From contig NW_024104378.1 in NCBI RefSeq assembly GCF_003945595.2, forward strand, positions 744,001 to 808,000: a stretch of 64,000 nt of DNA, read 5' to 3'. The notes beneath the pieces are model-generated. The model did not search any database and was not told the origin of the DNA. It saw nothing but the letters and a program-made list of their open reading frames with translations. The first letter of the stretch is position 1, and every line of letters starts with the position of its first letter. The position numbers and the translations under genes were made by a program. This DNA comes from Pipra filicauda. Lineage: Eukaryota > Chordata > Aves > Passeriformes > Pipridae. Shown piece by piece: positions 12,771 through 26,200 of the stretch.

Positions 12771-14959
12771 GTACAAAGAAAATTGCAGATGAGACTTTTG
12801 TACCACTGAGAAATAAAGTACACTGAAAGCTTGCCCATAGCACTGACATGCTGCAGTGTGCAGGCCCTGCAAGCATTCATTTTGGGTCCATGCTACTTAA
12901 TTTCCGTCATTTCAGAGGCAATTAATTTTTTTCATAAATCCTCTCTGAGTTAGTCGGTGCCCAGGGATAAGTCTTGTCCTTTCAGAATACTGAGCTCAGC
13001 AACACTCAGAATATTGGAAAACTGAGAAATATAGCACTGCAGTGCACAGCCACACAGCCTTTACTCCACTTCTTCCTGTCCCATTAAGGCCAGCTATAAC
13101 CAGTGACAACGTTTTGAAAGCACTTTATGGGTTACTGATGGGATATATAGTTACAGTGTGGCATAATAGGCACAAGATAGTTTACAATGCAGTTTAGCAC
13201 AGGCAGACTTTTTTGAAGGGTTAAATGGTTGGACATAAGGCAGAGGTAAATCCTGCTCAACCTTGTGAAATGGAAAGCATAAATGGATATACTGGAACAA
13301 TATAATAGCTGAGTTAGTCTTGTAACAATGGTTAAGGCTGTGTTTTTATTTCTCAGATGCTAAATATTTGAGTTGTTCTTAAAAAAACACCACGAAAGGA
13401 CATACACTATCACAGCACAACCTTATCACTGCACTACAGACAATGAAGAAATGAGGCTACACACACCACGATTCAGTTTTCAGCATTCTCCATAGAGCTC
13501 TCTCTGAGTTTCCCCTTTATTAGGGTTCTTTGCTAAACAGCATCTGGTGTTGTTATTCAGTTAACTAGAATTCCCAGGACTTTTTGCAAACTCAATGTTT
13601 TGATTCACACACTCCTTCTCGGTTCCAAGGCCAAAACACTCCCTTTTGATTCCAATTAACTGCATGCAGGTGCTGCTGGCTTAAGTTGTTCCCACACTGT
13701 ACAACACCATTTTGTTGTTGAGTTTCTTAGGACCATTTTTTTAAACATAAGAGAAATATTTTCCTGTAGGGACGAATGTGCACACACATAGACGTTTGAG
13801 TGCAAATATCTGAGATACTACACTGGTGGGGTAATTGTGAAAGATACCTCTGAGCTGTCTTCCCCTACACTTTGTTACTGTGAGATAAATAGCAGAAGGA
13901 CATAGGGTAGTGATATTAACCAACACACTAAACTGTGTTGTCAGCTAGTCCTTAGAGTATTTGGGGATACATGTTTTTGCAGTTATCTATATAATTTAAA
14001 AAAGAAAAGCACTGACTGCAGGAAAAGTTGCTTCAAATTACCTAGTATTTGAAACTTTTTTACTGGGGCCATAATTTCAGCACTGACAGACAAGTTTCAG
14101 GCTTCTCCACTCTTTCCAACTTCAGTGCCTTCCACTCTGTCAAAGAGCACCCTGCCTGTAGGCCAGGAGGCTCTGAGCTTGTGCAGCCCTCAGGGCTGGT
14201 GAATAGCAAAGACAGATACCTCCTCTCCCCCTTGACTTGCATCGTTCATAGTTCCCTCTGCCACCTGCATCATTGATGTGCCTTCCAGTAGCTTAGAAGA
14301 AACAGAGGTGAGCAAAGGTATTGAATGTGCATAAATATTCATGTATTTGCATCAATTTAGCTGTTATGTGGGAGGATCCTGCACCCTTTACAGGTGTGGG
14401 GGTGGTGTGGATAACTGCATGCATCTGAAGATATCCAAGACCTGGAGTGCCAGTGTATACCTCCTCTCATAATTTTTCTCATCAACAGGCACCAATTTCT
14501 TTCTTGGTTTCATGGAGTAATGGGAGGCAGTGAAATGGGAAGCCTGGAGAAGACAGTAGGGATTGAGACACACTGCAGATAGTTTGTTTGGAGGGAGAGC
14601 CTGATGAAAGCACCAGAAGGGAAGGGCAGTTTTAGAAAAGACAGTCATTAGAAGACTCCTACTACAAAGCAGATTACAGTCTGCTTTGAGGCAGGATTGA
14701 ATTTACCCTAGCCATATATGAGCACGTATTTTAGCTAATAACTTAAAAAACTATAGAGCAGGACTTTCTATAATTTCTCTACTTAGCTTGTGCCCAGTTC
14801 CTCACTATGCTGCTTGAAGATTTTTCCTTATATCCATTCTAAATCTTTCTTCTGAACAGTGAGCAGATTCTGCTGTGCTGGGAAGGAGAACGCCTGAGCA
14901 TACCTTTCCCTTTTCAGCAGATTGTAACAGCATTGTGTACTGTTTCCTCAATCACCTGT
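12771..14959. other. 2.2 kb unique DNA
   Basis: No gene, RNA or repeat was recognised. The longest frames are under 90 codons and have no motif I know. Confidence 0.55.
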
Positions 14960-16640
14960 CCGCTCAGATTCCCATTTTTCCAGAAAAAACATTTTTTTCC
15001 TCTTTCCCACGTAAATTGCCTCTGTAAACCTCTTCACATTCTCGCAGGTCTCTTCTGGACTCTTTTTCATTTCCCTACCACCCTACTAGATATCACCTTT
15101 CAGATGTCATGTACTATGCATGACTCCCAAAAGACAGTGACTTCCTCTTTAGATTTCTACAGTTACAAATGTGATCCAATCTTAGTAATTTTTTAAAATA
15201 TAGTCCTGAATAAAATTTCAATTTTTTTCCCGTCATTTCATCCTATAGCTGAGTATGGATCCTTCCTGCAGTACTGACACTTACCCAGATATCTGCCATT
15301 ATACATGGAAGTCGTCTGCCTCAATTTTTTATACTGGATTTTATTGAGTTTCATCTCACTAAAAACCACTTTATATTCCTGTCCTTCCTTGCAGTTTCTC
15401 TTTCCTCAGGTTGGTGTCATTCTCAAATCTGATGTTCACATGCTCTATTCCATCATCTCAGCTATTAAACACAATCTTGAAACTGCTAATGACTCTTACC
15501 CCCATAAAACCACACCTCAGTGCCCTTGAAGAGTGACAGTGAATTCTTGATTAACTCCATGAAGCGGACTTCATCACGTTGCCTTGCATTTACTTTTAAT
15601 TTTTGCATCTACAGGATATTTGTCTACTGCAGCCGTAAGAACCTCAAATGAAATAGTACCAAGAGCCTCACTAAAATCATAATGAATCATACCAACCCTC
15701 TTCAGTCACAAGGCTGGCTACCCTGCCAAAGAAAAGAAGTAGGCTGGTTTGGTGGGATGCTTTATTTACAAGTCTGTGCTGGCTGTTTTCATTCCCTCTT
15801 ATCCTCTAAATCCATTCTTTCAGTGGATCGAGGTTGAACTGATGGGTATGTGATTTCGTGGGTTCATTTTTTTCCTGCTTTTTAAAGGTAAGTCTGTTAT
15901 TTTCCCTCTTGCACTCCTCTTCATCAGACAGCTTGAATATATCTCTTGTCCAAACTCTTTCTTTTCTTTCCTGTTCTTCTATCACCACCTTAGATGAAAG
16001 CCAGAAATTCAATGATTGCATTTAACCCTTTTTTTACAAAGCTGATGCAAAGAAAGCATGCAATATCTCTGCATTTTTGCATTAATTAATTTGCTTTTTC
16101 TCTGTTTTTGGTGGTAGATCTAGACTTGCTTTTAATCCAATTAGCACATTTCTTTCTTGGTTCCCTTAATTTCCCTGCAGTCTTCACCTCTCTTTTAACC
16201 TTATCCTCTTGATTTAAAGTCTGCTGGAGTTTTTTCCCATATTTTCCAGAATATCTGTTTGATTGTAAAGTCCTTAATAACTCCTGAGAAAACTCTATTG
16301 GTCTAATTCTCCTGTTTTTCCCTTTACAATGGTCCAGCTTGCCACTTTTCTTTTCACATAATCTCCTTTATAGTTGTCAGTCTTTGGTCCATCTTTGTAT
16401 TTAAAGCTGTTGACTTTGTCTAGAAATTCTTCCCACCAATTTCCTAGTTTCTTAGTTTGCTTTTTTCACTCCATAACTAATTCTGCTGCTTTTTCTCTGC
16501 CAGTTCCTCAGACTAATGAATTTTATTATGCGAAACCAGTTTCATGGAAATTATCTTCCACTCTTAAGAAATCCTCATCTATATTCTCAATTCCTCTCAC
16601 TCAAAGCTAAATTGAACCAACTAAAAAACTGAGATCCTCC
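14960..16640 (-). mobile_element. Ancient CR1/L3-group LINE remnant
   Basis: The plus strand carries, in order, diverged reversed-LINE blocks. Around 15335 is 'tactggattttattgagtttcatct', near 15442 'catgctctattccatcatctcagctattaaaca', at 15669-15790 the 'cctcactaaaatcat' through 'caaggctggctaccctgccaaag' to 'gtctgtgctggctgttttc' run, near 16036 'aagctgatgcaaagaaagcatgcaatatctctgc', and near 16480 'aattctgctgctttttctctgcc'. These correspond to the RT and upstream part of old amniote CR1/L3-type LINEs, in minus orientation. No frame survives. The strong T/C bias of the plus strand fits an antisense LINE. Divergence far exceeds that of the avian CR1 copies nearby. The ends, especially the left one, are uncertain. 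Confidence 0.7.
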
Positions 16641-16689
16641 CCTGGCAGCAGAATCTGCCTTACGACCATTTTTTGGCCAAGTATCTGCC

Positions 16690-16762
16690 CATGGGAGTGG
16701 GAGTCAGACTAGCTGCTGTTTGAAGGTCCCTTCCAACCCAATCAGCCCGTGATTCGTCCAGG
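16690..16762 (+). mobile_element. Short CR1 3'-end fragment
   Basis: 'gggagtcagactagctgc' followed by 'gaaggtcccttccaaccc' and 'cccgtgattcg' is the last ~70 bases of a CR1 on the plus strand. One degraded terminal octamer is visible. The rest of the copy is absent. Confidence 0.6.
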
Positions 16763-19422
16763 ACTGATGAGGGCAAACAGTGGACCCTCTTTCTGACAAA
16801 AGGTGTCCATCAGCCTTGTTCTTTTTTTTTCTTTTTTTTTTTTTAATTTTGTCATCTGATGTACGCAGTCTCAGAGATCAGATATAATGTTAAACACAAG
16901 TGTTACAATTAATAGGTTTTTTATATCCCTTTCGAAGGCAAATACACAGAAAACATTATTCAGGATTAGAAGGGTCACTCTGGGATAGTCCCATGGAAAT
17001 GAGTTGTTTAGTACTGTACATAAACTGAACGGTCTCCATCTCAAAAAAATTTTAATTAATAAATTGCTCCAAAACCTCATTCCTCATTTCCATGTTACAC
17101 TAAATTGATATAATTTTAAAGTACTTAATATTTATTTTTTTGCCTTTCAGAAGAGAATGTTCTGGGTAAAATAATGACACAAACTTCTTGACTTCTACAA
17201 TCACATGTTCATTATTTCAGCTGATTGCACAGGATTAAAAAGTGTTGTTATGGTCTGATTGCAGCATATTTTCTTTCAGAAGCAGTAAGATTGTGCTTTT
17301 TTTAAAAACATATACACACAGAGATAGAAATTGTGCTCACACCTGCGACTTCAATACCTTTGAAAAATAATCAAGCCTTTAAGTTTTTCTTTTGTTCAGA
17401 AAGAAAATAGCTCAATGATTTATTAAAAAAACCAAACAAACAACCCCACATTTTAGCTACTGCTTCTGCAGGTAAGTACAACATTTTATCCTTTCGCCAT
17501 TTATTTCTGCTTTGATACCAACTTCTTTTACTTTCAGCTTTTACTGAGACACAATGTTCTCTACTAAGCCTTTGTGATGGCTGTGATTGAGCTGCTGCTT
17601 ATGCACAGCATTCAGCTCTCAGTTATCTCACATATCCACCAGCTGCAGGAATTGATATCAGAATCTTGGAAAATGCAATGGGAAACAGTTATGCAGCCTT
17701 GCAAGGAACACAAGCCTTCGATGTTCCCTCTCCCAGCCCCAGGCATCTCAAAGTGTTCCCAAAGTTTCAGAAGCATGTGGACTGAAGTCCAATACTTTTT
17801 AGCCACTAGCATCTTTAAATACCCACTGCCTGTAAAACAGCCTTTGTTGGAAAACATGTTTCTTAGAAAGGTGATTATAGCCCCCAGAGTGTCATTTGAG
17901 TTGATCTTAACAGCATGAAACATCCCTCTAAGAGTACAATATTTTCCAAATTGCTACAGCAAATTCTGAAAACCAGTGTGCAAAAACACAGTGGCTTCTC
18001 CACTTAGGTGTAGGCTGTTGAATAAATCAGACCCTTGGCCATTCAGAAATAGAGATCTCTTTGTTCCCATCCATCCCTGCACCCTCATCTGCCTTCAGGG
18101 AGATATCACATTTTTCCTTGAACCTCCCAAGTGTCCTTCTGCATCTCTGGGGTCTTCTAGGTTTTTCTGTGTTCTTGTTCACTGCATTTTATCTGCTTCT
18201 TTCTTTTTTATCATACTCTTTTCCATATTACACTTTTAATATTTTGTATAAGAAAAAGAATAATATTTCATTTCTAAGACTGAAATATTCTCTGGGGCCT
18301 AGAAATCAGGGGTCTGCACTGGTGTTAATAACTGTAACAAGCCTTTTTGGTTGTTATCTTGTCCTATCTTAAACTAAAAGCATATAAAGGAACGAGAGGG
18401 GCACACGTCTAGTTCTGCCAGAAGGCTGACATTAACTCTCAAATAACTAGCATCCTAGGGAGAAGTTTTCATGTCAACACTATTCTACAGAAAGCTGGTT
18501 GCCCTTGCTCAGCCCATTCTGCATGCCTCCCGGAGTCATCTGCCAATGTCCTTCTCAGATTCCCATTGTCACCCACCCTGCAGCATCCCGTCCCACGTCT
18601 CCTAACCCAAACTGCCAGTCCACCAGTTCCCTTCTAGTCAGCCTCAGCGTGTCTCCTTTGCCCCCCTCTCTTTTCTTGTGAAGCAACTCCTTTGCTGACA
18701 CACACCCTCCTTATCCAACACACATCCTCATCCCAACTCCACAGATCTTTCTCCCCCCAGTCCTGCTCATTCCTGCTGCCAAGTCTCCAGTCCTAGTACT
18801 GCTGCTTCTACACAGCTGTGTTTCACAGACCTATCACTTAGGCTGCTATACCTATATTTTATTTTAATTATTGTCTCTTCCACAATAAAGTGTTTCCTTC
18901 AGGAGAAAAGGCAGAATATAGATTCTTGGTAAGTCTGTACACAGCATTAGTTCGTTAGGAATGTAACAATCATACTACATCCCATATCAGAGATTGAGTC
19001 TCAGCTGTCCTCCTGAACTCTTCCTTACTTCATTTGGAGTCTGCGGGGAAATTGGAACTATGTATAGCTTATGAAGCTTTGCATTTTAACAATTTCTCAT
19101 TCTTAATTCCAGTGTTCTGGGAGACAACCGTAAAGAGAAAGAAACACACAAAACCTAGAGCATGTTAATTGCATCCACCTCTCTATCTCCAGTGCAGGAG
19201 CCAATGTACTAAATATGCTAATAAAAATCCCAGTTGGTGAGTTATCTTTTTCTAAAAGAAACTGGCAAATAGTACATTCCTTTAAGACTCATGAGTATGG
19301 TACTAAGGAATTGCCATAATCCCCCATTTCCCATGCTTTCCTCTTTGCCAAGGCTCTCCTTGTGAAATAGCAAGATTCAGGATGGGAACATGGAGAAAAA
19401 CATACAGCAATTGACAGGACTT

Positions 19423-19460
19423 TTATTATATGGACCTTACAGTTATTATATGGACTTTAC
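19423..19460. repeat. Two-copy direct repeat, 18 bp at 20-bp spacing
   Basis: The unit 'ttattatatggaccttac' (19423-19440) is repeated with one C-to-T change at 19443-19460, separated by two bases. It lies just upstream of the GC-rich block. Confidence 0.85.
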
Positions 19461-19489
19461 TGTTACTGTGTGGTTTCATTGTATTCACA

Positions 19490-19875
19490 CTACACAGTGC
19501 ACAGCCTGGACACACCCGCGCTTGCCACGAGTTTGCCTGCTCCCTGCTTCCCCCGCTCCCCTCTCTGATAGGCTGAAGAAGCTGCAGAGAGGAGACAGTT
19601 ACTATTTGCCCTTTCCTTCCCCGGTTCCTCCCCCTTTTCGCCTGTGCCCCTATCCTGATTTGCTTCCCCGTTTGTCTGTCTCATGCCCCATCCTATGTTC
19701 TGGCCCTTTCCTCGCCCGAGCTGATAAAGAATCCTGCGCACGCCTCAATAAATCATTCTACCTGCACCCTACCTTGTGTCCTGAACCCGTGCTGTGCCAT
19801 GGCCCCATCCCCCTTTTGGACCGCGGCATCTCCTTGTTGGCCCGGCATGAGGGTTTGATGGAGGAAGCCTCCTCT
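19490..19875 (+). mobile_element. GC-rich block with LTR-like features (tentative)
   Basis: This block is abruptly GC- and CpG-richer than its surroundings. On the plus strand it has a C-rich stretch and then AATAAA at 19747-19752. A GT-rich element ('cttgtgtcct', 19773-19782) follows about 25 bases later, the arrangement of a working polyadenylation site and of the R/U5 region of many retroviral LTRs. A 178-codon plus frame (19390-19926) spans it but has low complexity (proline/leucine-rich) and no domain I know. I could not define TG...CA ends or a target duplication, so this may instead be the 3' end of an unrelated transcript. Confidence 0.35.
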
Positions 19876-22269
19876 AGGAGCAATGAAGTAAGACCCCCCT
19901 GTTTGCAGTGCCCTATGAATGCATAAGGGTCATTTTGAAGTGGCTGGGGAATAGGCTGAAAGAAATAGGGAATCTGCTATTCTTTCCACAGCTGTGGTAA
20001 GTTTTCACCTTGAAAGAAAGTTGAGCTGGTTTAATTTGTTACAGTAAGGCTAAATAATTATGAGCATTGCTCCATGTATTTTAGGGCTATGAAATTTGCT
20101 ATACTCAAGAAAGAAAAAAACCTATTTCAGGAGATTACAACTGTTTCATATTAATTCTGGTAAAGTATTGTCAGTGCTCAGGCACTGTTAAAAAATTTAG
20201 CCTTATGCATTTCTCTGAGGAGAAAGAGCATCGACCTCAGAGCATTTATTGTAGTCACTTGCAATGTCTCCTCAGTGACACTGGCATTGTTGCAGCCTTC
20301 AGTGCAATAGATGGCAGAAGCATTTGCAGCCCAAAGCAATGACTTTCTGAGACTGACAGAAGAGACCCTACTCCAGCCATCACATGCAGAATATTGCCAG
20401 CATGGAATGGGAGAGGAGTACATCTGCAGCAATGCTGGTAGCTAGGGCAAGGTGCCATGAGGTGTCCACTGGAACATGGGTGTGAAGAGAACAACAAATG
20501 GTGAAGTCAGCACAGCACCACAAAAGCTGGGGTTGTAATTTTTTGCAAGAAATTCATATGAACTTTCCAAATTCAGAAATATATAAAAAATGGGCAGAAC
20601 AAAGAAAGTAGAAGATTGCTGCACGGTATTATCCACTGGTTTTAATTCTATTTTTAGGTTAATCTCCTCTTCTTTTGATTTCTGACCTATGGTTTTTGAA
20701 ACTGTGAGAGCTGATGCTCTAATGCTCTTGTTAGGTTTGCACAAGGGCCCCAGACAAACACAGCTGTACGTGCACTGGAGCTGGAAAGCAGGACTTCAAT
20801 ATCCAGCGGTCTGAGTTCAGAGGTACAATTATTGGCTTCCACAGCTTTCTCTTCTACATCCTTTGCATGCCTCTATGGAACTATAGTACTAATCAGGCTC
20901 CATAGATTGAGAATAGTTAGATCATTAAATAGACTTCACTGCAAGAAAGCTAGAATTACCAGAGCCTGTGTTTGATCAGCAGATCCAGAGAAACATGAAC
21001 AGAAATTTTATCTTTTTTGTCGCCTTTGAAAATCCCAGCCAATAGGAAGATACTGAAGATATCCCAGAATCTTGCCATTAGAGACAGATGGTTGGAAGAA
21101 CCTGTATCCTGTTAACAATGTCATCATCTTCTGTATAAGACAGCCAGTCCAGCTGGAACAGTTGCCTCCAATTAGAGTGGGATAGAAGAACATCATCTCA
21201 CAATCTGCAAATGCTTCATTTAACCAGGCTCAGACAGGAGGTTATTACTGTGATGAAAATATATGTGTTTATGTTTGGCCATTTGAAAATGACCTACACC
21301 ACCTCAACCTACAATAAGGAAATACATGCAAAAACCTCTGGGATTTACAAGAAAAAAAATAGTGGTTTTACTGTATTTAACACAAAATAACAATTACCTA
21401 AGCATCCATTTTGTTTAATTACATACAGCCTGATTTGAAACATCAAATCTTTGTGGGCTTGATTTGAAAAGACAATAGATATTTGAGATAAAGTGGTAAA
21501 AATGGGCCAAAGTTACCTTAGCAAATAATTAACTGTAGATTCTGTTATGAACACATTTATGAAGATAACTGGGTTACAAAACCTCTGCATTAAAAGTTAA
21601 AGCACATATGCTGGAGTATAATTGAGACACCTGCATGTTGCACTAATGTAGTTTTTTGCTTTCAGATAAGTAATTTGTACTAAATGTTGTACTATAATAT
21701 TGCTAGATCACATAGTCAAGCTCTAAGCTTAAATGGACCCTGGGCAGAATGTCAACTGAAATTACATTAGGATAGCTTGATTACTGTCCTTAAAATGCAA
21801 TACTTCAGAGCTCTGAAAAATGAGCTGCCACTGTAAACCAAGTCGAGTCGTGCTGACTTAGTGTGATAGATTTTATTCTGTTGGTGAAAATAATTGGATT
21901 TCCATAAACTTTAAAGAAAGACGTTGTTGGATTTATATAAATCTCTCCAAATTGTTAAAGACAAACAGATCTTCCATGCATGAAATACACGTTACAAAAT
22001 TGTCAAGGAGAAAAGGAGGCAGAGCTGTCTCAGAGATTGTTCTAGAAAGAAGTTGTGCCAAAAGTCTCTTGCAAAAGTCTTGAGTTTTCTTTCAATAAAC
22101 ACTATTTTGCAGTGCTATATGTAATGTTGTACATAAGTTTTAGCTGGTTTACGTGAACCCTAGATCCTAATGACTATGCACAGATTTTCTTAAAAATTGC
22201 TTGTGTTCTCCCTCCCTCCCCTGCTAGGTGAATGCACGGGTGAGGAGGTGAGGAGGTTAGAAAAGTTGA

Positions 22270-22500
22270 GAAGGGAATATATTCTGAAACTTTTCTTAAT
22301 ACCTGTTGCACACAGAGTAGGAGATAGTGGTTTGTCCAGAGAAGTTGTGGATGCCCCATCCCTGGGAGTGTTCAAAGCCAGGTTGAATGGGGCTCTGAGC
22401 ATCATGGTCTAGTGAAAGGTGTCCCTGCTCACGACAGGGAGGTTGGAACTAGATGACCTTTAAGGTCCCTTCCAACCCAAGCCATTCTATGATTCTATGA
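22270..22500 (+). mobile_element. CR1 LINE 3' end with terminal octamers
   Basis: After a diverged start near 22270, the plus strand reads 'ccagagaagttgtggatgcc', 'ccctgggagtgttcaaagcc', 'gaaaggtgtccctgctc' and 'aactagatgacctttaagg'. It then reads 'tcccttccaacccaagcc', ending in 'attctatgattctatga' at about 22484-22500. This is a canonical avian CR1 3' end, well enough preserved to show the octamer repeats. It is 5'-truncated to about 230 bases. Small open frames on both strands here are shadows of it. Confidence 0.92.
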
Positions 22501-23009
22501 ATATGAGTCACATCATACCTAAAATAAGAATGATATGTATTTTTTCTAGACAGTTCTTTTAGCTTTTGTCTCTAGAAATATCAGCCTGTTCTCTACACTA
22601 ACATCAACACATAGATTTTTCTTTTTGATTTTAGTTCAAAACAATTGAAAAGGAGATGTATTTAATAAGATATCAAAGGGTCTATCAGTTTTTAGATTCA
22701 CTGAGACAAACCCTTCTTCTCTTATTCATGTATAAGACCACGCTAAGAATGATGAACAAGGATTGCCTTAAAGCATTATAATACGAGAAGGGTGATTAAA
22801 AATACTCATTAATCTTTAATCTAGGTCATGAATATGATCTCAGGAGGTATTGTGTACAAAATGAAATGGTTGTACATGTAGTGGGTGTCTCATTCCTCAG
22901 TAACTGTCTGGCAGCAGCACTCATCTCTTGGAGGACTTGCCAGAGGGCAAAGCACTGAAGGAAGGTTGATCAGAGCCTGGAGAGCTTGGGGTAGAGATGA
23001 CCCTGGTCT

Positions 23010-23290
23010 GACTCAGGGGTATCTTACCAACGTGTATAACTGCCTGACTGGAAGAAATGAGGGAGCCAGGATATTTTCAGTGGTGCACAGAGACATGACT
23101 GGAGGCAATGGTCACAAACTGAAAGAAAACTGAAAAAAATGTTGCTGCTCTGACGTAGACCATGCACCAGCACAAGTTGTCTGGAGAGGTGGTGCAGCTT
23201 CTGTCCTTGCAACTACTCAAAATCCACCTGACTATGGTCCTGGGCAAGTAGGTCTAGCTGACCCTGCTGAAGAGGGGGACGGACCAGAGG
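23010..23290 (+). mobile_element. CR1 LINE 3' fragment, diverged
   Basis: Blocks in CR1 order on the plus strand: 'taccaacgtgtataactgcc' near 23026, 'gagggagccaggatattttcagtggtgc' near 23058, 'gactggaggcaatggtcac' near 23097, 'caccagcacaagttgtctggagaggt' near 23165 and 'ggtcctgggcaagtaggtct' near 23236. The terminal octamers are missing. An additional part may lie at 22.90-23.01 kb but is too diverged to claim. Confidence 0.7.
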
Positions 23291-26200
23291 TGCCTGTCAG
23301 TCTCATGCACTCCATGACTCAGTGGCTGTCACCCACACTCAGGGAGACAGGCTGCATCCACATCCCCAGCATTTGCCTGTGGCTCCTCGGTGCAGTGTGT
23401 TCTGCCCCTGTGTCCCCAGGATACAATTATTGGTTTTCATGTGAGACCAGGCTGAGGTTTTGGGCAAACACCTAAGAAAGACGTGGTGACATTTTCTGTG
23501 ATTTCCAGAGAAAAGTGATCCCAGATGTGCTGACAGGGCTGGTCAAAGGGGAAGGCTGCACTCGTCACACTCGTCACCAAGCACATTCCTACAGAGGATT
23601 TATGGAAAATACTCTCAGGGTACAGCACAAAGGCAGAGGCCATATGACTTCAGAAACTCATTCCAAATTGCTGAGCAGAAATTGCTTAGGAAGTTCCTTA
23701 TTGCACTGCTGTAAAAATGTGATGAAATGGATCTCTGAAATCAGTTACAGATCAGTTCATTCAAAGAGTCTTAGTTTTCATTTCTACCTTTTATAAACTT
23801 TACCTCTGTTTAATATGGACTACCTGCATTTTGAAAGCTGATTTGGACTAGAAGAAAAATTAGAAACTATTAAAGAAAAACATCCTGAAACTTCTTTTCT
23901 GAAATGTTCTAAAATGGCTTTATTTATCAAAGAAAGAACCTCTTCTGTTCCCACTTTCACACTCAATAACCCAACATTTTCAGCAGAAAGCATTTAATCA
24001 TAAAACCCATGACAGCAAAAGAGCCTTTTCAAATGGAGGGAACACCTGACAGTGACAGGAGCTGGTGAGTTAATGGGAGACCATATGGGGTCATCACTGC
24101 AATTTTTCAATTGATGTGTGTTTGATTGCATTAGCTTGAAAAACCCAAGCAGATACTAACATGTTTTTGTACGGTTTTTTTGCCAGGCTCCTCGGGAAAA
24201 GAAATGAAAGCCTTGTGGGCTCCTGGAGGGGCACTGACAGTGTTGCAGAAAATAGCATGGAGATATAAATGCAAAAATCTTTCCTTTTGTCGTCCTCACT
24301 TTGCAGTTGCAATGTCAGAGGTGGAGAGAGCACATTGTTCAGCAAGTTGAACTGCCAGTACACAGATCTGGTGTGCTGATTGCCATTTAGCAGTATTAGA
24401 ATTCAAATGTGCGGAGTGCTTCCCAGAGGAGACCCTGCAGACCCCCAGAACATTGTTGCAGCTTCAGATATTTGCGTCCACTGGAAAATGGCTTAAGATC
24501 ACTGACTGACTGACTGACTGACTGACCATATAGTGCGTATCACTGAACAGATGTCAGAAGATAATTATCCACCTGAACCAGATGGCCAGCTGAAAGAGAG
24601 GATCCAATATATTAGTTTCTTGAATGTTTTTTTTTTCCTTAATGTTTAATGAGCACAGTAGGAGAAGAAGTGGTAAAACAAAATGCTGTGAGAGAATCAA
24701 GGCTTTCTGGTTATGGGAAATTCTCTGGCTTGATTCTGTAATGAGGCTATTCTCTCCCAGAAGTACACATTATGATCACTTCTGTAAGACTAGGCTGATG
24801 AATAAGCAGATGTTTTTGTTTTGCACTTGGCTCTGAATTAATCTCTTGTACCATGCAGAGAGCTGTCAGAGTTTCACAGTTAAGAGCTACTTCCAGCATG
24901 GTTTAGACAAAAAGGCAATCTTACGTCGCTAGAGGAAAATAATGACTCTACAATGCTAGTCACACCTTGCCATGTCAGCGCCCACTTTATTCCTGTTTTC
25001 TGTTCAAAACAAGCATAACATCTGTAGGAAATTTTTCTGCTTTTGGAGTAATCTGCTTCTGGTGTGGAGGATCCAAATTTCTTCCCAAGCAAGAGCATAT
25101 TATTCACCATGTCTACCCAGGAATAGTTGTGAATTGCAAGAATAGAGAGAATAGAGAGAAAAATACAGCATTTTCATGATACTGTTCTTGTTTGTTCAAA
25201 AATATGAAACAGTGTATCTGGACTTACATAGTAAGTACAGTAAATTAAAATTTTATGGTGAAAATGAAGACAATATTCAATATACAAATGTCAGTCCAAA
25301 TTACATGGAAGCCACAAATCTGACAATAATTAATATTTTACAGATACTGACAAGTAAAATCATCAGCTAGATGCATGCCTCAAATGCCAGAAAAAACAGT
25401 GTTTGATGTTACTGAGCAGGGTTGAAGAAGCTAATCCTGTTCACACTGTGAAGAGCTGTTAAAAATTATTGTAAGGGTATCTAAAAACTTATCAAATACT
25501 GCTAAGGCATCTCAGCTGAATCTGCTTCCTTATAACATTAAGCAGAGGCAGCTCTGTTGTCACTGTTAGTGAAGGAGATACCATGTCTGAACATGCTGCT
25601 GGAAACTTGAGAGTCTCACAATTTTGGAAGGCCCATTTGCAAAGGCTGTAATTGCATAACATGAAGAGAGTTGTCAGTCACTCACCACATCATCCATTAC
25701 ACAGACCATCTACTCATAACTTTCCTTATGACGATTTTTGATTATTTTTTTTTACACCTACTGTAGCAAAGTTCTTGTTTTTTCCAGTCCAGATTAACAC
25801 TTAGAACTTGTAAATTAAGAATCCCCTCAAAAAACAGGAAAAGAGATGAGAGCATTACTAAATGCTCAGGCTTCAGATGACCAGGTTTTCCCTTTCATTC
25901 ATTTAAATAATGTAGAGCTTTTATAAGGGAAAAATAATCATTTTGCTTCAGTATCACAATTGCAAACTCTGACACATTTTTGTTACGTCCAAGAACATGA
26001 GTTTTCAGAAGCTGTATGGTTCAGACGTGACAGCTACCTTCTAAGGAGTTCTTCAGTTTTCTGATGCGTGTTCCACTGAAAAAAGGGAACCTAAAATCAA
26101 GATGCACTTCAGCTACTCCCTACCATTCACAATGCTGCCCCATGGTGGGAGTTCCCTCTGGTGGGAGCAGAGAGGTGATGGGAGCAGTCAAGAAGTGCTG

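Larger units (their letters stand above)
16763..22269. other. 5.5 kb mostly unique DNA
   Basis: The stretch contains a poly-T tract (16822-16844, one C inside), a C/T-rich stretch at about 18.48-18.80 kb, and the GC-rich block at 19.49-19.87 kb (listed separately). No exon was recognised. Paired frames around 17574-17923 on opposite strands (114 and 103 codons) carry no known motif. Confidence 0.5.

Noticed and set aside
16822..16844. Poly-T tract as the tail of a SINE or processed pseudogene on the minus strand
   Set aside because: No retroposed body or target duplication was found next to it. Only a CR1 stub lies nearby, and CR1 elements do not end in poly-A.
19390..19926. 178-codon plus frame as a protein gene
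   Set aside because: Proline/leucine-rich low-complexity product, spans an AATAAA site and an abrupt GC change, and shows no domain. Better read as a GC-rich non-coding or LTR block.
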